Source: Nymphaea colorata
Taxonomy: Eukaryota; Streptophyta; Magnoliopsida; Nymphaeales; Nymphaeaceae
DNA: 64,000 nucleotides
NCBI RefSeq assembly: GCF_008831285.2
Contig: NC_045138.2
Coordinates: 1,933,143-1,997,142 of the forward strand
Direction of reading: 5' to 3'
A program made the position numbers and the translations under genes. A model generated the notes under the pieces. It was not told the origin of the DNA and did no database searches. It saw only the letters and a program-made list of their open reading frames with translations. Shown here piece after piece: positions 11,937 through 24,908 of the stretch; position 1 is the stretch's first letter; the number at the start of each line of letters is the position of its first letter.

Positions 11937-14900
11937 CACCTTTATGACTAATCTCTCTGTGTCTAGGCTAAACCCTTCGATGTCTCCAAGTGTGGAAGCA
12001 GGGCATGTAGGCTTTGAGGTGTTGCACCTGAAATATCTGATGGTGGCTGCTTTATTTCAAGCACACAACAACAAATTTCTTTCTTTTCTTACCACACTTC
12101 AATGTTTTAAAAAATGAAGTGTTGTGGGACAGTGTTCACAATGTCAGAAACTGGCATTTTGGCCCTCTAGGAGGTCAAGTAATGGAGCTATTTATATTTA
12201 TAATGGTTTATAACTTAAGATAAAAGAAAAAAAAGATAAATTCTGAGGATGGGAGTTGTTTGTTCTTTGAAGAAATGTTTGTAACACTGGATGGCAAGAC
12301 ATGGTTGAGTGGTTGACTTAGGACTTGGGTCATGAATATGCCAATGGTAGACAGTCCCTTGAACTCATTCTGTCTTGTCTGTTGTAATGTAGATAGGAGG
12401 TTCTTCATGCATGGAGCATAATAACCATGGGATATATCTTGCATCAGATGACCAAGTTATCAGGACACTCATGTACTGCAGTTGTATTATGCCCCTGGTC
12501 AAAATGTGACAGAATATAGTATCCAGTTGCTCCTCTAAGATTTTTGTTATTAACGATGTGACATTGTTTTTCTAGTGAAAGGAGATTCAAAATGGATTCC
12601 AAGTTAAGCAGTCCCTGTATGGACAATCAGTTGTGTTGACACTTGAATTTACCTCCATCTCACTGGATCAGTTACATTTGTGCTTCAAGGGCAACAAATT
12701 GTTGAAGTTACTCCTGATTGAGCTTCAACAGAAAAATATGAGCTGTTTAACTTTTCTTTGAGATTCTTGCACATCCTTAGTTTCCAGTTTCTATTTTTTC
12801 AGTATGAAGCATCTTTAAACCTTTTAATTTAATTGTCATGCATCTGATAGTTGAAATTTGTTACTTTATTTCCACTTGATAGCTTCTTCCTGATCAGAGG
12901 TGCTGTCAAACTTGCTGTTTTTATTTTTGTCTTATCTTACTACAAATCCCATTTTTCTTTTTTCATTGTTTGCAGGTCTCAAGGTTAGCAGTGATCTTCC
13001 TCTTAACTGGTTTTTGCTTTGGCATAATTACTGCAAATCAGGACACTTTCAGCACCTTGGTGGCTCTGTCAGTTGTGAAAATCATGCCTGCACTTGTCCT
13101 CAAATTTAATTTTGGACTATTACCTTTCTGCTGGTTTTGTTTATTTGTTTTCTTCTGCTTATTCTTACTCCCAATATTATTTTGTACTGTTGCATGATGG
13201 GACGAACCAATTAGGTTTCGTCCTGGTTGATTTTCATGGCTTGACACCTATGAGGGAGTTGTGTTTCAGGAGAGTGGCTTCATTCATTCCTACATAATTT
13301 CCCACTAGAAACCATATGAATATGTGTTTCTTGAAGTGGGTAATGAAGATGTGCTTTATCCTATAATAAGATTGGTTCCATAATTCAGGGATTACTCAAC
13401 TTTTTTCTTGTTGATTTTCTTAACCAAACAGATGAAACAACTGTTTCTCCTGTACACTTGCTTAACAAATTACAACTTCTTGAGTGGGGCGTGTGGTCCT
13501 CTATGAAGGGCAAGACAGACCCAGAACTGCAGAATTTACCATTTATTCAGCCAGGATATTGTGCTATCTGGAAAGTTGCAACTGTGTCATCTGCTCTTGC
13601 ATGGGATTTGAGTCACAGTTGTGAAATTTTACAATGTTAGAAGCTGAATTTACTTCATTAGGATAAAAACGCATTCCATTTTAAGCATTACCATCTTCTA
13701 TTTTAGCAATATTAATTGGCCGAGTTCTCATAAAGCCCGATGTTAAATATATGGAAATTCTGTGGGGTTTGTGAGAGACTGTACCATCCGTTTGTTAGTT
13801 CCTTATTTTAAGACAAACTCCAGGATTGTGATTGTGTGGCAATGCATGTGGCCTATAAAAATATGTGTAAGTTAAATGTATGTGTTGGCCATAAGGTTAA
13901 TCAATCAAATCATTTAAACCTTTTCACCACTACTGCATTATTTTATACGTTTTGGCCTCTATTCCTGTGAAATATTTACCAGTTATATAGTGAAGTGTTT
14001 GATGAGTTTTTGGTACTTGAATTACATTAGTTTTCTCTTACTCTTACATGAGTTACCTGCCTACATGGTATAGAATTTTCAATGTCAACTAGATAAATTG
14101 CTGGTAAACGTTTTTACGTAAGGTGATGTTCTCATAATAGATGCATTTTTAAGTTCTTTCCACATTGTCTTCTTTTTCCCTGAGTTATTTCAACATGGTC
14201 CATGTTTTTTTCACCTTTTTCATGTTTATAAAAGATTTTCAACTATGTTATCAGTTCTTACATCCATCTATTTGTTAGTTGATATTATGATTGGCTTGTT
14301 TTGGGATATCTTTAAAGCATCCTTTTTTAACTTTTTTTTTTTGCTCCACTTCCCTCCTGTTACTTAGTTTCACTTTTTGGAGAACCTCAAGTTCGGTTCC
14401 TATCATTTATTATGCATTTTATTCATAAAGAGTCTTTCTAGGCTTTCTGATGATCTCTCTGAATATGCATGAAATTTCATTCCCAGTGTCTTTGTGGAAA
14501 TTAGTGAAAGACCTTTTTATTCAAATATTTATTTGACATCAATTTCAGGAAAACCTGAGTTATCAACTGTAGTATACAAGGTTGGTGAATGCATGCAAGA
14601 GCTTGTAAAATTGTGGAAGGAATTTGAAGGATCTCAAAGTGGCAAAACTGAAGTGTCTCAGAATGGAAAAAATGAAGATGGTGGTCACAGTGAAGGTCCA
14701 ACTCTGGAGATCAGAATACCAACTGAATATGTGACCGCCACAAACCGTCAGGTATGTACATCAGATATTTATGGAAGGTAATTTGTATGTTCTTGGTTAC
14801 TGGATACAACTTGAAAATCAGTATATGGCCAGTTTTCTATAAAAGCTTGTATCACTTCTTAGAAACAAGTTGTTCTCATCCCCATAAAAGCTTATCAAAT

Positions 14901-17900
14901 AAAGTAGGAATTTACAGTATTTTTAGTTATACTTATATCCAATGTATAGTTTTATGAAATCCAGAATTTTTTGTTAATACATCCTTTTCTTTGAGACAAT
15001 GCAATTATAAATGCTATAAAAAGGGTTGACATATCAAAGAGAACACTTGACTGTCTTCAATGCAATTGAAGGAGTTAGTAGTAATACTGTACAGGTGCAG
15101 CAGTGAATCTCCAAGTGGTAGCAAGAATTTCTCCAGGATATCTAATTCTTATTGCCCTACTAGGATGGATTGTGCTTTCACATATGTTAATAAGCTGATC
15201 TATTTCAGCCTTTACCTTGAAGCTGGATATTGCTGCAGTAATACACTTTCTAGGTCTTCTGTCCGGATGAGAGTCAATGGCATCTTGGGCACCTGTATAA
15301 GCTTGACTTAAGTCGTTCTTGGGTCAAATGGTTAACTAATTTAGTTAAATGAGCTGAGCATGAGCTAGGTCTTCAACTTGTATGAGCTGATTGAAGTGCA
15401 TATACATAATCCATTTTACATTTTCAGCAAAAAAGCCGCCTCTGGTATAATGCTGCATTGTGAATGATGTGATGAGCTTCACTGTCAAAAACCACCAGTC
15501 TTCTCTTTGAAATAAAATTTCCAAACTAAAGACAATTATGTTGGGCTTGGCGCAGCTAGGCTTTAGCTAGTAGCTAGGTCCTTCTAAACCCTGAGACACA
15601 TGCTTTTTCTTGCGTATGGTTAAGCACTAAGCAGGTCTTCTTTTGGACTTGTCTGACCAGACTGTACATTTTTGAGGTTTCTTCTGAGAAAACAATTACT
15701 CAGTCTCAGATGCAAAATGACATAAAAAATCATTTTCCTGCGGATAGAAGATCAGCTTTAGAAGCCCCAACAAAGTTCGGACTATTAGTTTTAAGATCTT
15801 ATATAATCTTATTCACACATTTGTAAAACATCTTTTCGTTTATATGTAATGTTTTGGATGTGGAGATTACGTCCATAAGGTAGATCCTAAAAGAATGTTA
15901 AAATGAAGGGACTTGTTGCATTAGTCTCAAAGAGATTGCAGGATTGGTTAGAAACATGTCTCATATATTGTGGGGATATTTAAAGCAACATATATATGTA
16001 CATATGTAATGTACGTATGTATGCATACATAAGGGTGGGCGTCGGGCCAGCCCGGCCCGGGTCGGCCCGTTGGGCCCGACCCGGCCCGGTCCGACGCCCA
16101 CCGGCATCCTCCCTCCCTCCCCTACCTGCTCCTTCCCCTTCCTTCCTTCCTCCCTCCCTCCCTCCCCTCTTCCCCTACCCGCTCCTTCCCCTCCCTCCCT
16201 CCCTCCCTCCCCTCTTGCCCTACCCGCTCCTTCCCCTCTTCCCCTACCCGCTCCTTCCCCTTCCTCCCTCCCTCCTCTCTTCCCCTCCCCTCTTGACCCT
16301 GACCCACCCAATGCCATCCCCGACGAGGAAGCCCTAAAAGCAAGATTGTGCGTTATATGTTTGCCGACTTCCTCCTCCAACTAAAATGGCACTTCCCGTC
16401 GTCCTGCACCTGCAATCGTCTGGCTTTGCAATCCTCAACAGGAATCCCAAAGCTAGATAGTCTGCGAGAGCGAGAGAGCGAGAGAGGGAGAGAGAGACAA
16501 GACGAGATGATGCGTGTATCGCCTCTGCCTCTCCCTCTCCATGGTTAGCCGTCGAGAGTTCACTTCTGTCTCAGAAGAATGCCCATCGGCAGCTGCTGCT
16601 CGTCCTCCTCTGATTAGGGTTTCAATGACGGAACATGCTGGAAGAGGTGAGTTAACGGGCCGGATCGGGCCGGGCCGGGCCGACCCGAGCTGCGTCATCT
16701 GGCCTGGTCCCGGCCCGGGACCCGGTTTTTCCGGCCCGGACCCTGGCCTGACCGGGCCGGGTACCGGGTACCCGATGGCAGCCCGGCCCGACGCCCAAGC
16801 CTATGCATACATGTATATAAAATCCTTTTTGCATATTCTAAATGTCCCCTCCTTTTTGTTTCTTTATTTTGTGCATTTCATTGTATGTGTTGCTTGTTTA
16901 AGATATGTTTTTAGTGCTTTTTCCTCAAATAATGTAAATAGCTGCCTGACTCATAAGAATACTCTCCTGATCGATACTATTTGGGCAGATGTGGTGCTAT
17001 TTTACATAAATTAGTTTTATTTGGCATGTACTATGTATTTCTTTAAGTGCTTTTTTTTTTTTGGTAAATATTGTTTTTTGGCGTTTTACACCTTCCATCA
17101 CTTGATTAATTTTCAGGAATATAGAGTCTTAGACTATTGTAGTTTGAGGGCAAAATTTGATCTTGTTATGGGCTTATATCACATTTTTAAATTTCAGATC
17201 TCTTGCTTTAATTTCTGGCATACAATGTGTATTGTTAACACTACCTGCTTGCTTTCACTTTTTTTTTTACCTTAATTTTTTGTTATGGTTGTATAAGTGC
17301 GTACTTGGGTTCGTGCATCCAGGTTAGAGGTGGCCAGTTATGGGGAACAGATGTGTATACTGATGATTCAGATCTAGTTGCAGGTTTGTCTTCTTTGTCT
17401 CTTGGTGTTTCTCTTCCAGATGCTTCCCAACTACATGTCGGTCATGAAAACATGCACCTTCTGACTTATTAAATGCTCTTCGTATACCTTTTTTTTTATC
17501 AGTTCTCATGCATACTGGCTACTGTCGTCCAACGGCCTCCTCCCCACCATCAGCTATCCAGGAATTTCGTGCACATATCAGAGTGCTTCCACCACAGGAA
17601 TGTGAGTCTGAATTTCGAACCATTTCCATCTTTACATGCATACGCATTCACTCATGCACATGGAAGGAGATCGTACCTTCTTGATACAGTTCAATTCCTT
17701 GTGATTGATTTCTGGTTATATTCAGTCCTTTTCTTGTTTAAAGTTTGTGGTTTTGATTTGCTTTGCCTTGGTGGTGTTCCAAGTGCTCTGTAGCTGCCTT
17801 TTCATTTAGCTGTTTTGGTGTTGTAACTTAGAAATGATAAGGAAACTGCTGTAATATGTTGAGTAGCTTTGGTAGACTGAAAGGTTCTGTGTAGCTGCTC

Positions 17901-20489
17901 TGACTTAATTTTGGCTTAGTCGCCTGCAGACTGTACCATTGTGGTTGTCTGCATGGAATACGGAATTTCTGTTATATATTTCTGCTGCCACCTTTCCTTT
18001 TGCTGGAACTACCCAGTCTGTGTCCAATTAAAGTACTTATTTCAATTTCAGGTTACATTTCAACATTGAGAAACAATGTTCGCTCTCGTGCTTGGGGTGC
18101 TGCTACTGGTTGTAGTTATCGTGTTGAACGATGCTGCATTGTGAAGGTGATCTTATATATGCATACATACAAACATACGTAAATGAAATTTCTTGTTGGT
18201 CTGCTGCTGTAATAGGACATCTTGGTGATGCATTTTTTCTTACCTTGCAGAAAGGTGGTGGCAGCATTGATCTAGAACCTTGTCTTACACACACTTCAGC
18301 CGTGGAGCCAACTTTAGCACCAGTTTCCACTGAGCGTACCATAACAACTAGATCTGCTGCATCCGTACGGGCATTTGCACTAGCTTTCACAAGCTTATTT
18401 GATTTAGCTCCCTAGTTTATGTATTTTTGGTTGTTCTACTATCTGAAATTCCTTTAAAATCCCTACAAGCAGGATTTCTCATACCATCTAAAGCATTGCC
18501 ACACTTTTTTTAAAAAGTTGCATTAAAATGTGAAAATAAGGGGAAAAAGTGAGAAACCTTGAAATTTGAAATTATTTGACAAAATGAAAATGTGGTCGAA
18601 ATATCAAGTTATGTTTGTGATACTTTTGCAAGTTAGAAAAGCAATGCATATTTTATTTTTTTGGGTTTCTTTAGCGTTTTAGTAATTATTTGGAACTTTA
18701 TAGATGTTTTTGTCAAATTAGTAGAAAATTATTATTTCATACTTTTTGTATTATTTTATTATATTTCCTTATTCTTTGAATTTCCAAGATCTTCCCAAGA
18801 AAATAAAATTTGCCAGTCAATATCTGATTAAATTCACGCCCATGAAATCCCTTGAACACTATTTGTGGCGATAGTTTATAACATATGAGAATGTCAGATT
18901 TTAGACGTATGGAAACTTATTGATGTATGTTCTCATCTAAATCTTGCTTTCAAGATATATTTTTGATAAACTGAATTAGATTTATCTGTTATTTAATTTG
19001 TGTGTCTCTGTCTAATTGAGCGTCTTTTAAGCGACTAAAGTATGGAAAACATTTTAAGTCATTGATGCATGTGACATCTGCATGTCCATTATTTTGTGTT
19101 TCTTTGGCTAGAGTTGCCAGACATTTCTAGAAAAAGATAACTTATAGTGAATCAATCACCTTGGCCATGTGGAAGTGATAACAATTTGGCCCATCATGGT
19201 AATGTTTCTCGGGGTATGCAGGTTGTTAATGCACATACATAAGGCCAAACTTGAAAAATAGTGCCATTCATTTCCTCATTCTGTACAAAGAATATTATTT
19301 GCTTTCTTTTTGAGCTACATTTTTTTTTATGTTTGATCTTCTTTTATGCTAATCAGTTATTTAAGTTGATCCTTTTTTCTGATCTAGTTAACCGTTTCCT
19401 TGTTCATAACACCTATTCAAGTCAGTTATTCTATTACTGAACTTTTTTTTCTCCCATGAACTTTTGCAATTGCTCATAAGGACTTGTAAGTTTTCGATTG
19501 TGGGTTTCTTATTGTTGTGCAGAATGCATTTCGCCTTCAAAGACTCGTGCGTGAAGTTACAATACAGTATAACCTATGCAATGAGCCGTGGTATGTGGTA
19601 TCTCCCCAAGTTTCTGTTTGTTACACACACATGGATATCCCTTTGTTGTATGTAGGTAAAATTTTTTTCATGAAGTTATGTATATGAATGTGCATTCAGA
19701 GAACTTCCAGTGAAATTTTTAGGAAGGGAAGAAAATTTTGCATGAAATTTTGCCTAATCAAACAAAAAATTAGAAAAGATGGTAATAGAACAAAGCCTGA
19801 AGCCAGAACCATTTTTTTAAGTTATCCTTGAAGGAAAAACCTAGTTCATGCAACAAATGATTTTTGCCATATCAGATCATTTACTTTGGAAAAGTAACAT
19901 ACCGATTTTTTTGTCTCTGTAGTAAAAAGTTCTGGAGGGCCTAGGCTTGCGTGGACCTTCAAAGAGCCAAGTGAAAAAAGGAAAAAAAGATAAGGAGGAA
20001 GAGGAAGAAGAATAAGAAAAGAAAGAAAAAACAGGGAAAAAAAAAGAATGAAGAAAGGAAACCCTAGAAAGGAAAATGGAAAAAATGAATTTAAAACTCT
20101 TTTGTTTTCACTTGGGCTCTTTGGTGGCTCAGCTTTTAGTAAAAAGAGGGGTTGGAGTCTATGGCCCAGATGTGCTTTTCAGTGTCGAGTTTCTCGTTCA
20201 GGAGAATTTGTTGGATATTTTGCTACACATTATCTGCATCAGCTAGTGGTGATTTTAAATTCGATTTCATTTTCTCCAGTTATGTCCTTGTTGCTGGATT
20301 TACCTGGTGATTGTTCTTTTCTGTTTGAACATGTTGCAGGGTTAAATACAGCTTAGGTACAGTTGCAGATAAGGGTCTGAAAAAACCACTTTTCACATCT
20401 GCTAGGTTGAAGAAGGGCGAAGTGTTGTACGTTGAAACACATTCAAACAGGTTCAGTACAATCATATGATACTCCAAAAATCCATCTGC

Positions 20490-20541
<52 letters not shown>

Positions 20542-21879
20542 TTTTCTTTTCTTTCTTTCCTCCTGCTATTGATGTTGACTGCAGAGTTCTTTCAATGTGC
20601 TGGACTTTGTCAGCCCAGTTGTTTATTGTGTGGATGATATTTATCCATGAGGATGGCTTAGATGACTCCATCTTCCAATTTTACTCTGCTTGGCATGCGT
20701 ATTGCATGTCAAATAAATTCATTCAGTATTTTTGTTAGTCTATCTTAAAATTGTTCTTTCGCTCCATCTTCCATGGTAACTTTTCAAGTGTTGCTCGGTG
20801 GTTGACTTTGACTAACCTAATTAATATTATTGTGTGCATCATTCCAGTAAAGTTGATTTTGGATGGTAAATAATAAAATCTTGTGTCCTTGTGCTTGAAG
20901 GTATGAGCTCTGCTACAATGGGGAAAAACCTGTTGGCAGTGTAACTATAAATTCCAATACACAAGAAAAAGGCTCTGCTGAACCTGAGAAGCATACAAAT
21001 AATCAATCTCATGCTCAAAACGGGGATCGCCATCCTGCCCGGATATGTAATGGTGGTGAAAGAGAGCCTCTTGTGGATGTTTTTAGATGGTCACGTTGCA
21101 AGCAGCCTCTTCCACAAAAGGTCGTGCGCTCCTTTGGCATACCTTTGCCCATTGAACATCTAGAGGTATAATTTTGACACTTTGCACAGTTATCTTGAGC
21201 TTTGATTGAATCAGGAAACAGAGACAGATTTCTTATTCAGGATAGCTTTTTCCCAGTTCTTTTTCAAATGATGCCGCAAGCTGCTTCTTGTAATGGAAAT
21301 TTAAAGATCTTCTCTTGTAACTTGAGAGTGTTACAAAAAGATAAGATCATGCATGTCATGTGAGGCTGTCCAATTTTTTGCCTCACCGAACAGATAATCA
21401 GTTCATTAAAAGTCATTTCTAGTTGAGGCGAGATAGGATGAGTGTCTAAACAAAGTGTCCATGTGATGAGTTCTAGATTTCCCAAACAAGTCAAGTTGCG
21501 TATATGCAACAAGTAGCAGTACTGTATCACTTGTCTGATAATCGGACAAAGAACCCTGTCTAATGACCGTGTTCTCATGCACGGCCACATTAATTCATCA
21601 GGATGAAGTTGCTGGTACTAGATGGTGACTTTACTTTGTTATAAAGCTGAATCCTGCTTTTGTCTGCATAGTAAAGCACCTTGTTGGGCTCTCATTTGTT
21701 TCTGCAGCTCTCTTATATGCAGATTCTCTTATCTTTTGAGATCTCTTACCATAAATCCTGGCATTTAGGTTTTGGAGGAGAATCTTGACTGGGAAGATGT
21801 GCAGTGGTCACAGACTGGAGTTTGGATTGCTGGGAAAGAATATGTGCTTGCTCGTGTGCATTTTCTTTCCCCGAATTAG
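9501..21879 (+). CDS. HDC1: HDC1-like histone deacetylase complex subunit (Rxt3 family), 11 coding exons
   Basis: Exons: 9501-10840, 12976-12983, 14549-14751, 17323-17383, 17503-17601, 18052-18146, 18251-18364, 19523-19590, 20340-20450, 20901-21165, 21769-21879. They total 2475 nt and all phases close, giving 824 aa. Residues 1-446 are highly charged (K/E/R/D repeats such as DKERKRKDEKSRDW). From about 451 the conserved part begins: KPELSTVVYKVGECMQELVK, EIRIPTEYVTATNRQ, then the Rxt3-like core at about 518-602 (GGQLWGTDVYTDDSDLVAV, LMHTGYCRPTASS, NNVRSRAWGAATGCSYRVER). The end is WSQTGVWIAGKEYVLARVHF. In Arabidopsis HDC1 (At5g08450) is a scaffold of RPD3-type deacetylase complexes with HDA6/HDA19 and SIN3-like proteins, in the nucleus. 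That role is carried over by homology recalled from memory. No frameshift is seen. The exon 7 donor (ATCC then GTACGG) is the weakest junction. ATG 9501 is the first in frame. Confidence 0.93.
11881..11936. repeat. (GT)n(GA)n microsatellite in HDC1 intron
   Basis: Short GT repeats to about 11898 are followed by GA repeats to 11936, within the intron between coding exon 1 and the microexon. Confidence 0.93.
12976..12983 (+). other. HDC1: 8-nt coding microexon of HDC1
   Basis: The eight bases GTCTCAAG sit between a good acceptor (TTGTTTGCAG) and a GT donor (GTTAGC). Exon 1 ends with two bases of a glycine codon and exon 3 starts with two bases of another, so a joining piece of length 2 mod 3 is required. 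Without it the frame shifts. With it the junction reads DNEG-SQ-GKPE. As I recall, related plant HDC1 proteins have the same SQ step. No other candidate was found in the 3.7 kb between the two large exons, though I searched by eye only. Confidence 0.82.
16020..16812. mobile_element. GC-rich Mutator-like (or hAT-like) non-autonomous element in HDC1 intron
   Basis: The flanks carry the 11-bp duplication TATGCATACAT at 16020-16030 and 16802-16812. Inside, the ends are inverted: the left reads TGGGCGTCGGGCC and the right ends GGCCCGACGCCC. The unit is 771 bp (16031-16801) and very GC-rich in an AT-rich intron. It contains strings of GGCCCG, a CCCTCC tract (about 16105-16300) and a GA tract (about 16463-16500). 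A 9-11 bp duplication fits Mutator-like elements. However, the duplicated word is a near palindrome and partly repeats in the left flank, so the true target length may be shorter and a hAT origin is possible. The inner non-repetitive part (about 16320-16650) could be captured DNA. It carries no transposase. Confidence 0.7.
20490..20540. repeat. Compound (TA)n(TG)n(CG)n microsatellite
   Basis: About 14 bp of TA, 27 bp of GT and 10 bp of GC run without interruption, all alternating purine and pyrimidine. It starts 40 bp after the donor of HDC1 coding exon 9. Confidence 0.95.
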
Positions 21880-22017
21880 CTCTCAGGTCTGTAATATGTA
21901 TTTCTTTATCTCCGACTTGTGAATCTTGTTAGAAATGCCAATGTTGTAATACACGAAGGGAAATGATGTTCATGAGTTACCATTATCTCATTTGTAAATG
22001 GTTGACTGGCAAGTATG

Positions 22018-22081
22018 CAGAGATTCAGAAGGTAAGCACAACATGCATGCAGATACTCAGAAGGTAAGCACAACATGCATG
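22018..22081. repeat. 32-bp tandem duplication in the HDC1 3' region
   Basis: Two adjacent 32-bp copies share tcagaaggtaagcacaacat and the following bases, with two differences near their starts. They lie 140 bp after the HDC1 stop codon, probably in the 3' UTR. I see no sure poly(A) signal to end the transcript. Confidence 0.85.
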
Positions 22082-22439
22082 TATTCTTGCATATTTAATG
22101 GCCAGTTAACTGCTAGTACTTGAAGATCGTGTGTAGACTGCGAAAAACGCTGAAGCAAGTTGGCGTTACTGCCCTGCTGCTGCCTGTCAAAGATGAATGA
22201 AGTGCCAATGCAGCTATTTTTTTGATGCCGTGCGTCTTCCATCTTTGATGTGACAGCAGTATCTTGGCTCCCTTATAATTGTATCTGCAATGTGAATTTC
22301 CTTCACCGTTTGATGCTTTTCAATATACATGGCAGTCTGCACAATTCAATCTGGAGCTAGTCGGTGGTCGATGGGTAACTTGGTATCTCAGCCGTTTACC
22401 CTTCTAAACTTGGGAATTAAGTTGTTGTATACTCACAAT

Positions 22440-24300
22440 GGCGAGGAATGAACGAGGGGTAGCCTTAAAGCTTTGAATTAAGCGACAACTTTGTAAACTT
22501 AGAATTTGTCATTTCCCCCATTTTTGTTGTTTATAAAATAGTTGATTATTACCAGAATTATGCCGCTAATCTGGTTTTCCTTACGCGTTCTTTGGATCGT
22601 TCATCAATGACGACAATATTTTGATGCTTGCAGAAAGTCGACGTCTTTGAACCGATTCCTCCATGTCAGGTTATCAACAATATTCTCGAATTATGTTTCA
22701 ATTAGAAGATTTCTCAGCGCTCTTTCACGTTCAGGAAGAAAAGAAAAAATGGCTGCCCGTTCGTTCGCCTCCATTACTAACTGCACAGGGTGGAGTTGTC
22801 AGATGGGTCTAGGATTGTCGGCCTACATCGGTGGGGCGGACGCCAAGTCATATGTCACGTTTTCACTTGACGGTGAGAAACTTTCTTGACAGATAATCTG
22901 TTTAAGCAAAGGCGAGAAGAAAGTTCCATCTGATCTGTGCGAAACTAGCAGAGTTCCTTGAGCAAACTTTTGCCAAATCTAAACGCAAGTTTCTAATTGT
23001 GTTCAAACTGGGTGCCTTTTCCCCTCCAGATCCTTTTGCACGGAACGGAATTGTAAAGGCTATTTTTATAAAGTAAACTAGGTCTGTCATGCCCATGACA
23101 ATTACCGGCACTTCCCCAAGAATCACTTCCATGTTCTCCTGACACCCTTCTAAGGCCTTCCTGTCACAACCTTTTCCGGTTCAGTCTCTTTTGTGACCGA
23201 AACAAATCTCTGGGTATTGGGTCTTCTATTGTTTTAGGCTTCTCTTCACCAGTTTTAATGTGATGGATGCTGCTTGTCATTTTTGCTGGATTCCAATCTT
23301 GTCGATGGCACACTATTATGGAAAAAAAAGGAAACATACAGGAGAGTGAGAGATCCAAAAAGAAAAAGGAAAAACAACGGTGTCAAGCCTTTTAAAGGGA
23401 TAATGTATCCAACGGAAGATCAAATGAATGGTTTGGATTTAAACGAGCCCATGATCGTAATTAACACATGATGGCGAACTAAATACATTAGTCTCAGCAT
23501 ATGAAACGTGTCGTCACCAACTCTCTTTCTCTCTCCCTAGAAGAGGCAAATGGGATGTTTTCAACAAATAATCGGTCGACGTAAAGACAACTAAACAGAA
23601 ATAAGCATGGAGACAAGAAGAATGATCAACTGGCCGAGTATCAGAGAAGATTTCATTACAAACATGATACAGAAGGAGAGAATAATACATATAAGGCGGG
23701 CGGTTATCAACTGTGCACGAGGTAAGGGATGAAAAAGAAGCAATTTTATCTTCCAGAAAGAGAATGAGAAGATGCCCTTTAAGAAGAAAGTGAGAACGAA
23801 GTCGAACGGCAGACAGGGCTATGAAGGAACCTGATCTGTCTATCTTTAATGGTTGTGCAGAGCTTAATTGTTACCCGTCCATGACTGCATATTCTAGTAT
23901 GGACTACAGGCTATCTTTCCAAAGAAAGCTCAGAGTCATTTATGATGTATGAATGAACGCTTGCTTTAGATGTTGGAAAAGAATGCCTTAATGCCAACCT
24001 TCCATACGACTATGCATTGCAGAAGACTATATGCTGCCTGGGAATTGACGATGAGAAACAGCAGATCACCACCACCACCGGCGGTGGTGGGGAGAGCAGA
24101 TGTAAAGAAGAGGCTACTAATGGTGAGATTCGTTCTTGGCAACTCTGCATCCTTGCCTTTTCAATGGCTTCGGGCGGGCAAGTCACGGTGGCCCGATCCT
24201 TCTCTCAGTTTTTCTCCGTCTTCCTGGTTTTTAGCCACTGAAAGAATCATGGCAAGAGCCTAGGTATTTTTTAGACCTACACAGGAACCTCTACAAACTT
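22440..24300. other. Intergenic stretch without a supported gene
   Basis: Short frames of 60-97 codons occur on both strands (for example 22647-22889 and 23970-24263). None shows a known motif, a splice pattern linking it to others, or a repeat. Confidence 0.55.
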
Positions 24301-24309
24301 TTAAGGCCA

Positions 24310-24604
24310 TGTTCGGTCTGATCATTTTAAGATCTGGGGTCGCGTTTGATGGGTTAAGCGCGACCCTTGCATCTCTCCCTCTCTCGTAAGAGGGGTTCGA
24401 AGCCCTTCCTCTCCGGCCAGCCGGAAAAGAGGGCTTCGAAGCTCTATCCCGCCGGCAATGAAGATCCTTTTTCAAGCAATAATAGAGGGCTTCGAAGCCC
24501 TTTCCGCTTACAGGTGCAGCAAGCCCTCCCCTGCCAGCCGGAAAAGAGGACGTTGAAGTCATCTCCGGTCTGCCAGAAAAAGAGGTCTCCAGCCGTCTGT
24601 GTGT

Positions 24605-24656
<52 letters not shown>

Positions 24657-24840
24657 CCTGCCAGACGACGCCGGCGGGGATCGTCGTCCACCCGACCTGA
24701 GAACTGAGGATTTCTTGCCAGGTCCGCGGTTGTCGAATCAGGCGCTTGATAGGCCCGTAGATCAAAAGAAACGAAGGGTTTCAAAAGTTCCGAAAATCTG
24801 CGGGGCCTATGTCCCCATTTGGCTTCCTGGTAAGGCGGTA
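24310..24840. repeat. GC-rich repeat block with inverted copies and (GA)n
   Basis: The motif GGGCTTCGAAGC recurs near 24385-24400, 24431-24443 and 24487-24502. It is nearly self-complementary. CCAGCCGGAAAAGAGG also recurs, near 24417 and 24533. A GA microsatellite covers 24608-24655. Near 24336-24365 GGGTCGCG and CGCGACCC form an inverted pair. The block stands out against AT-rich flanks and may be a transposon or captured fragment. Clear ends were not found. Confidence 0.5.
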
Positions 24841-24908
24841 ACTCCATTGTACGAATCCCTTTTCTTACGGAAATCGTTCTTTGGAAAGGTCATGTTTCCT
24901 CCCTTTTG

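Noticed and set aside
15961-16384. Pro/Leu-rich and Gly/Arg/Glu-rich frames of 100-140 codons
   Set aside because: They lie on a CCCTCC tract inside the transposon-like insertion in the HDC1 intron.
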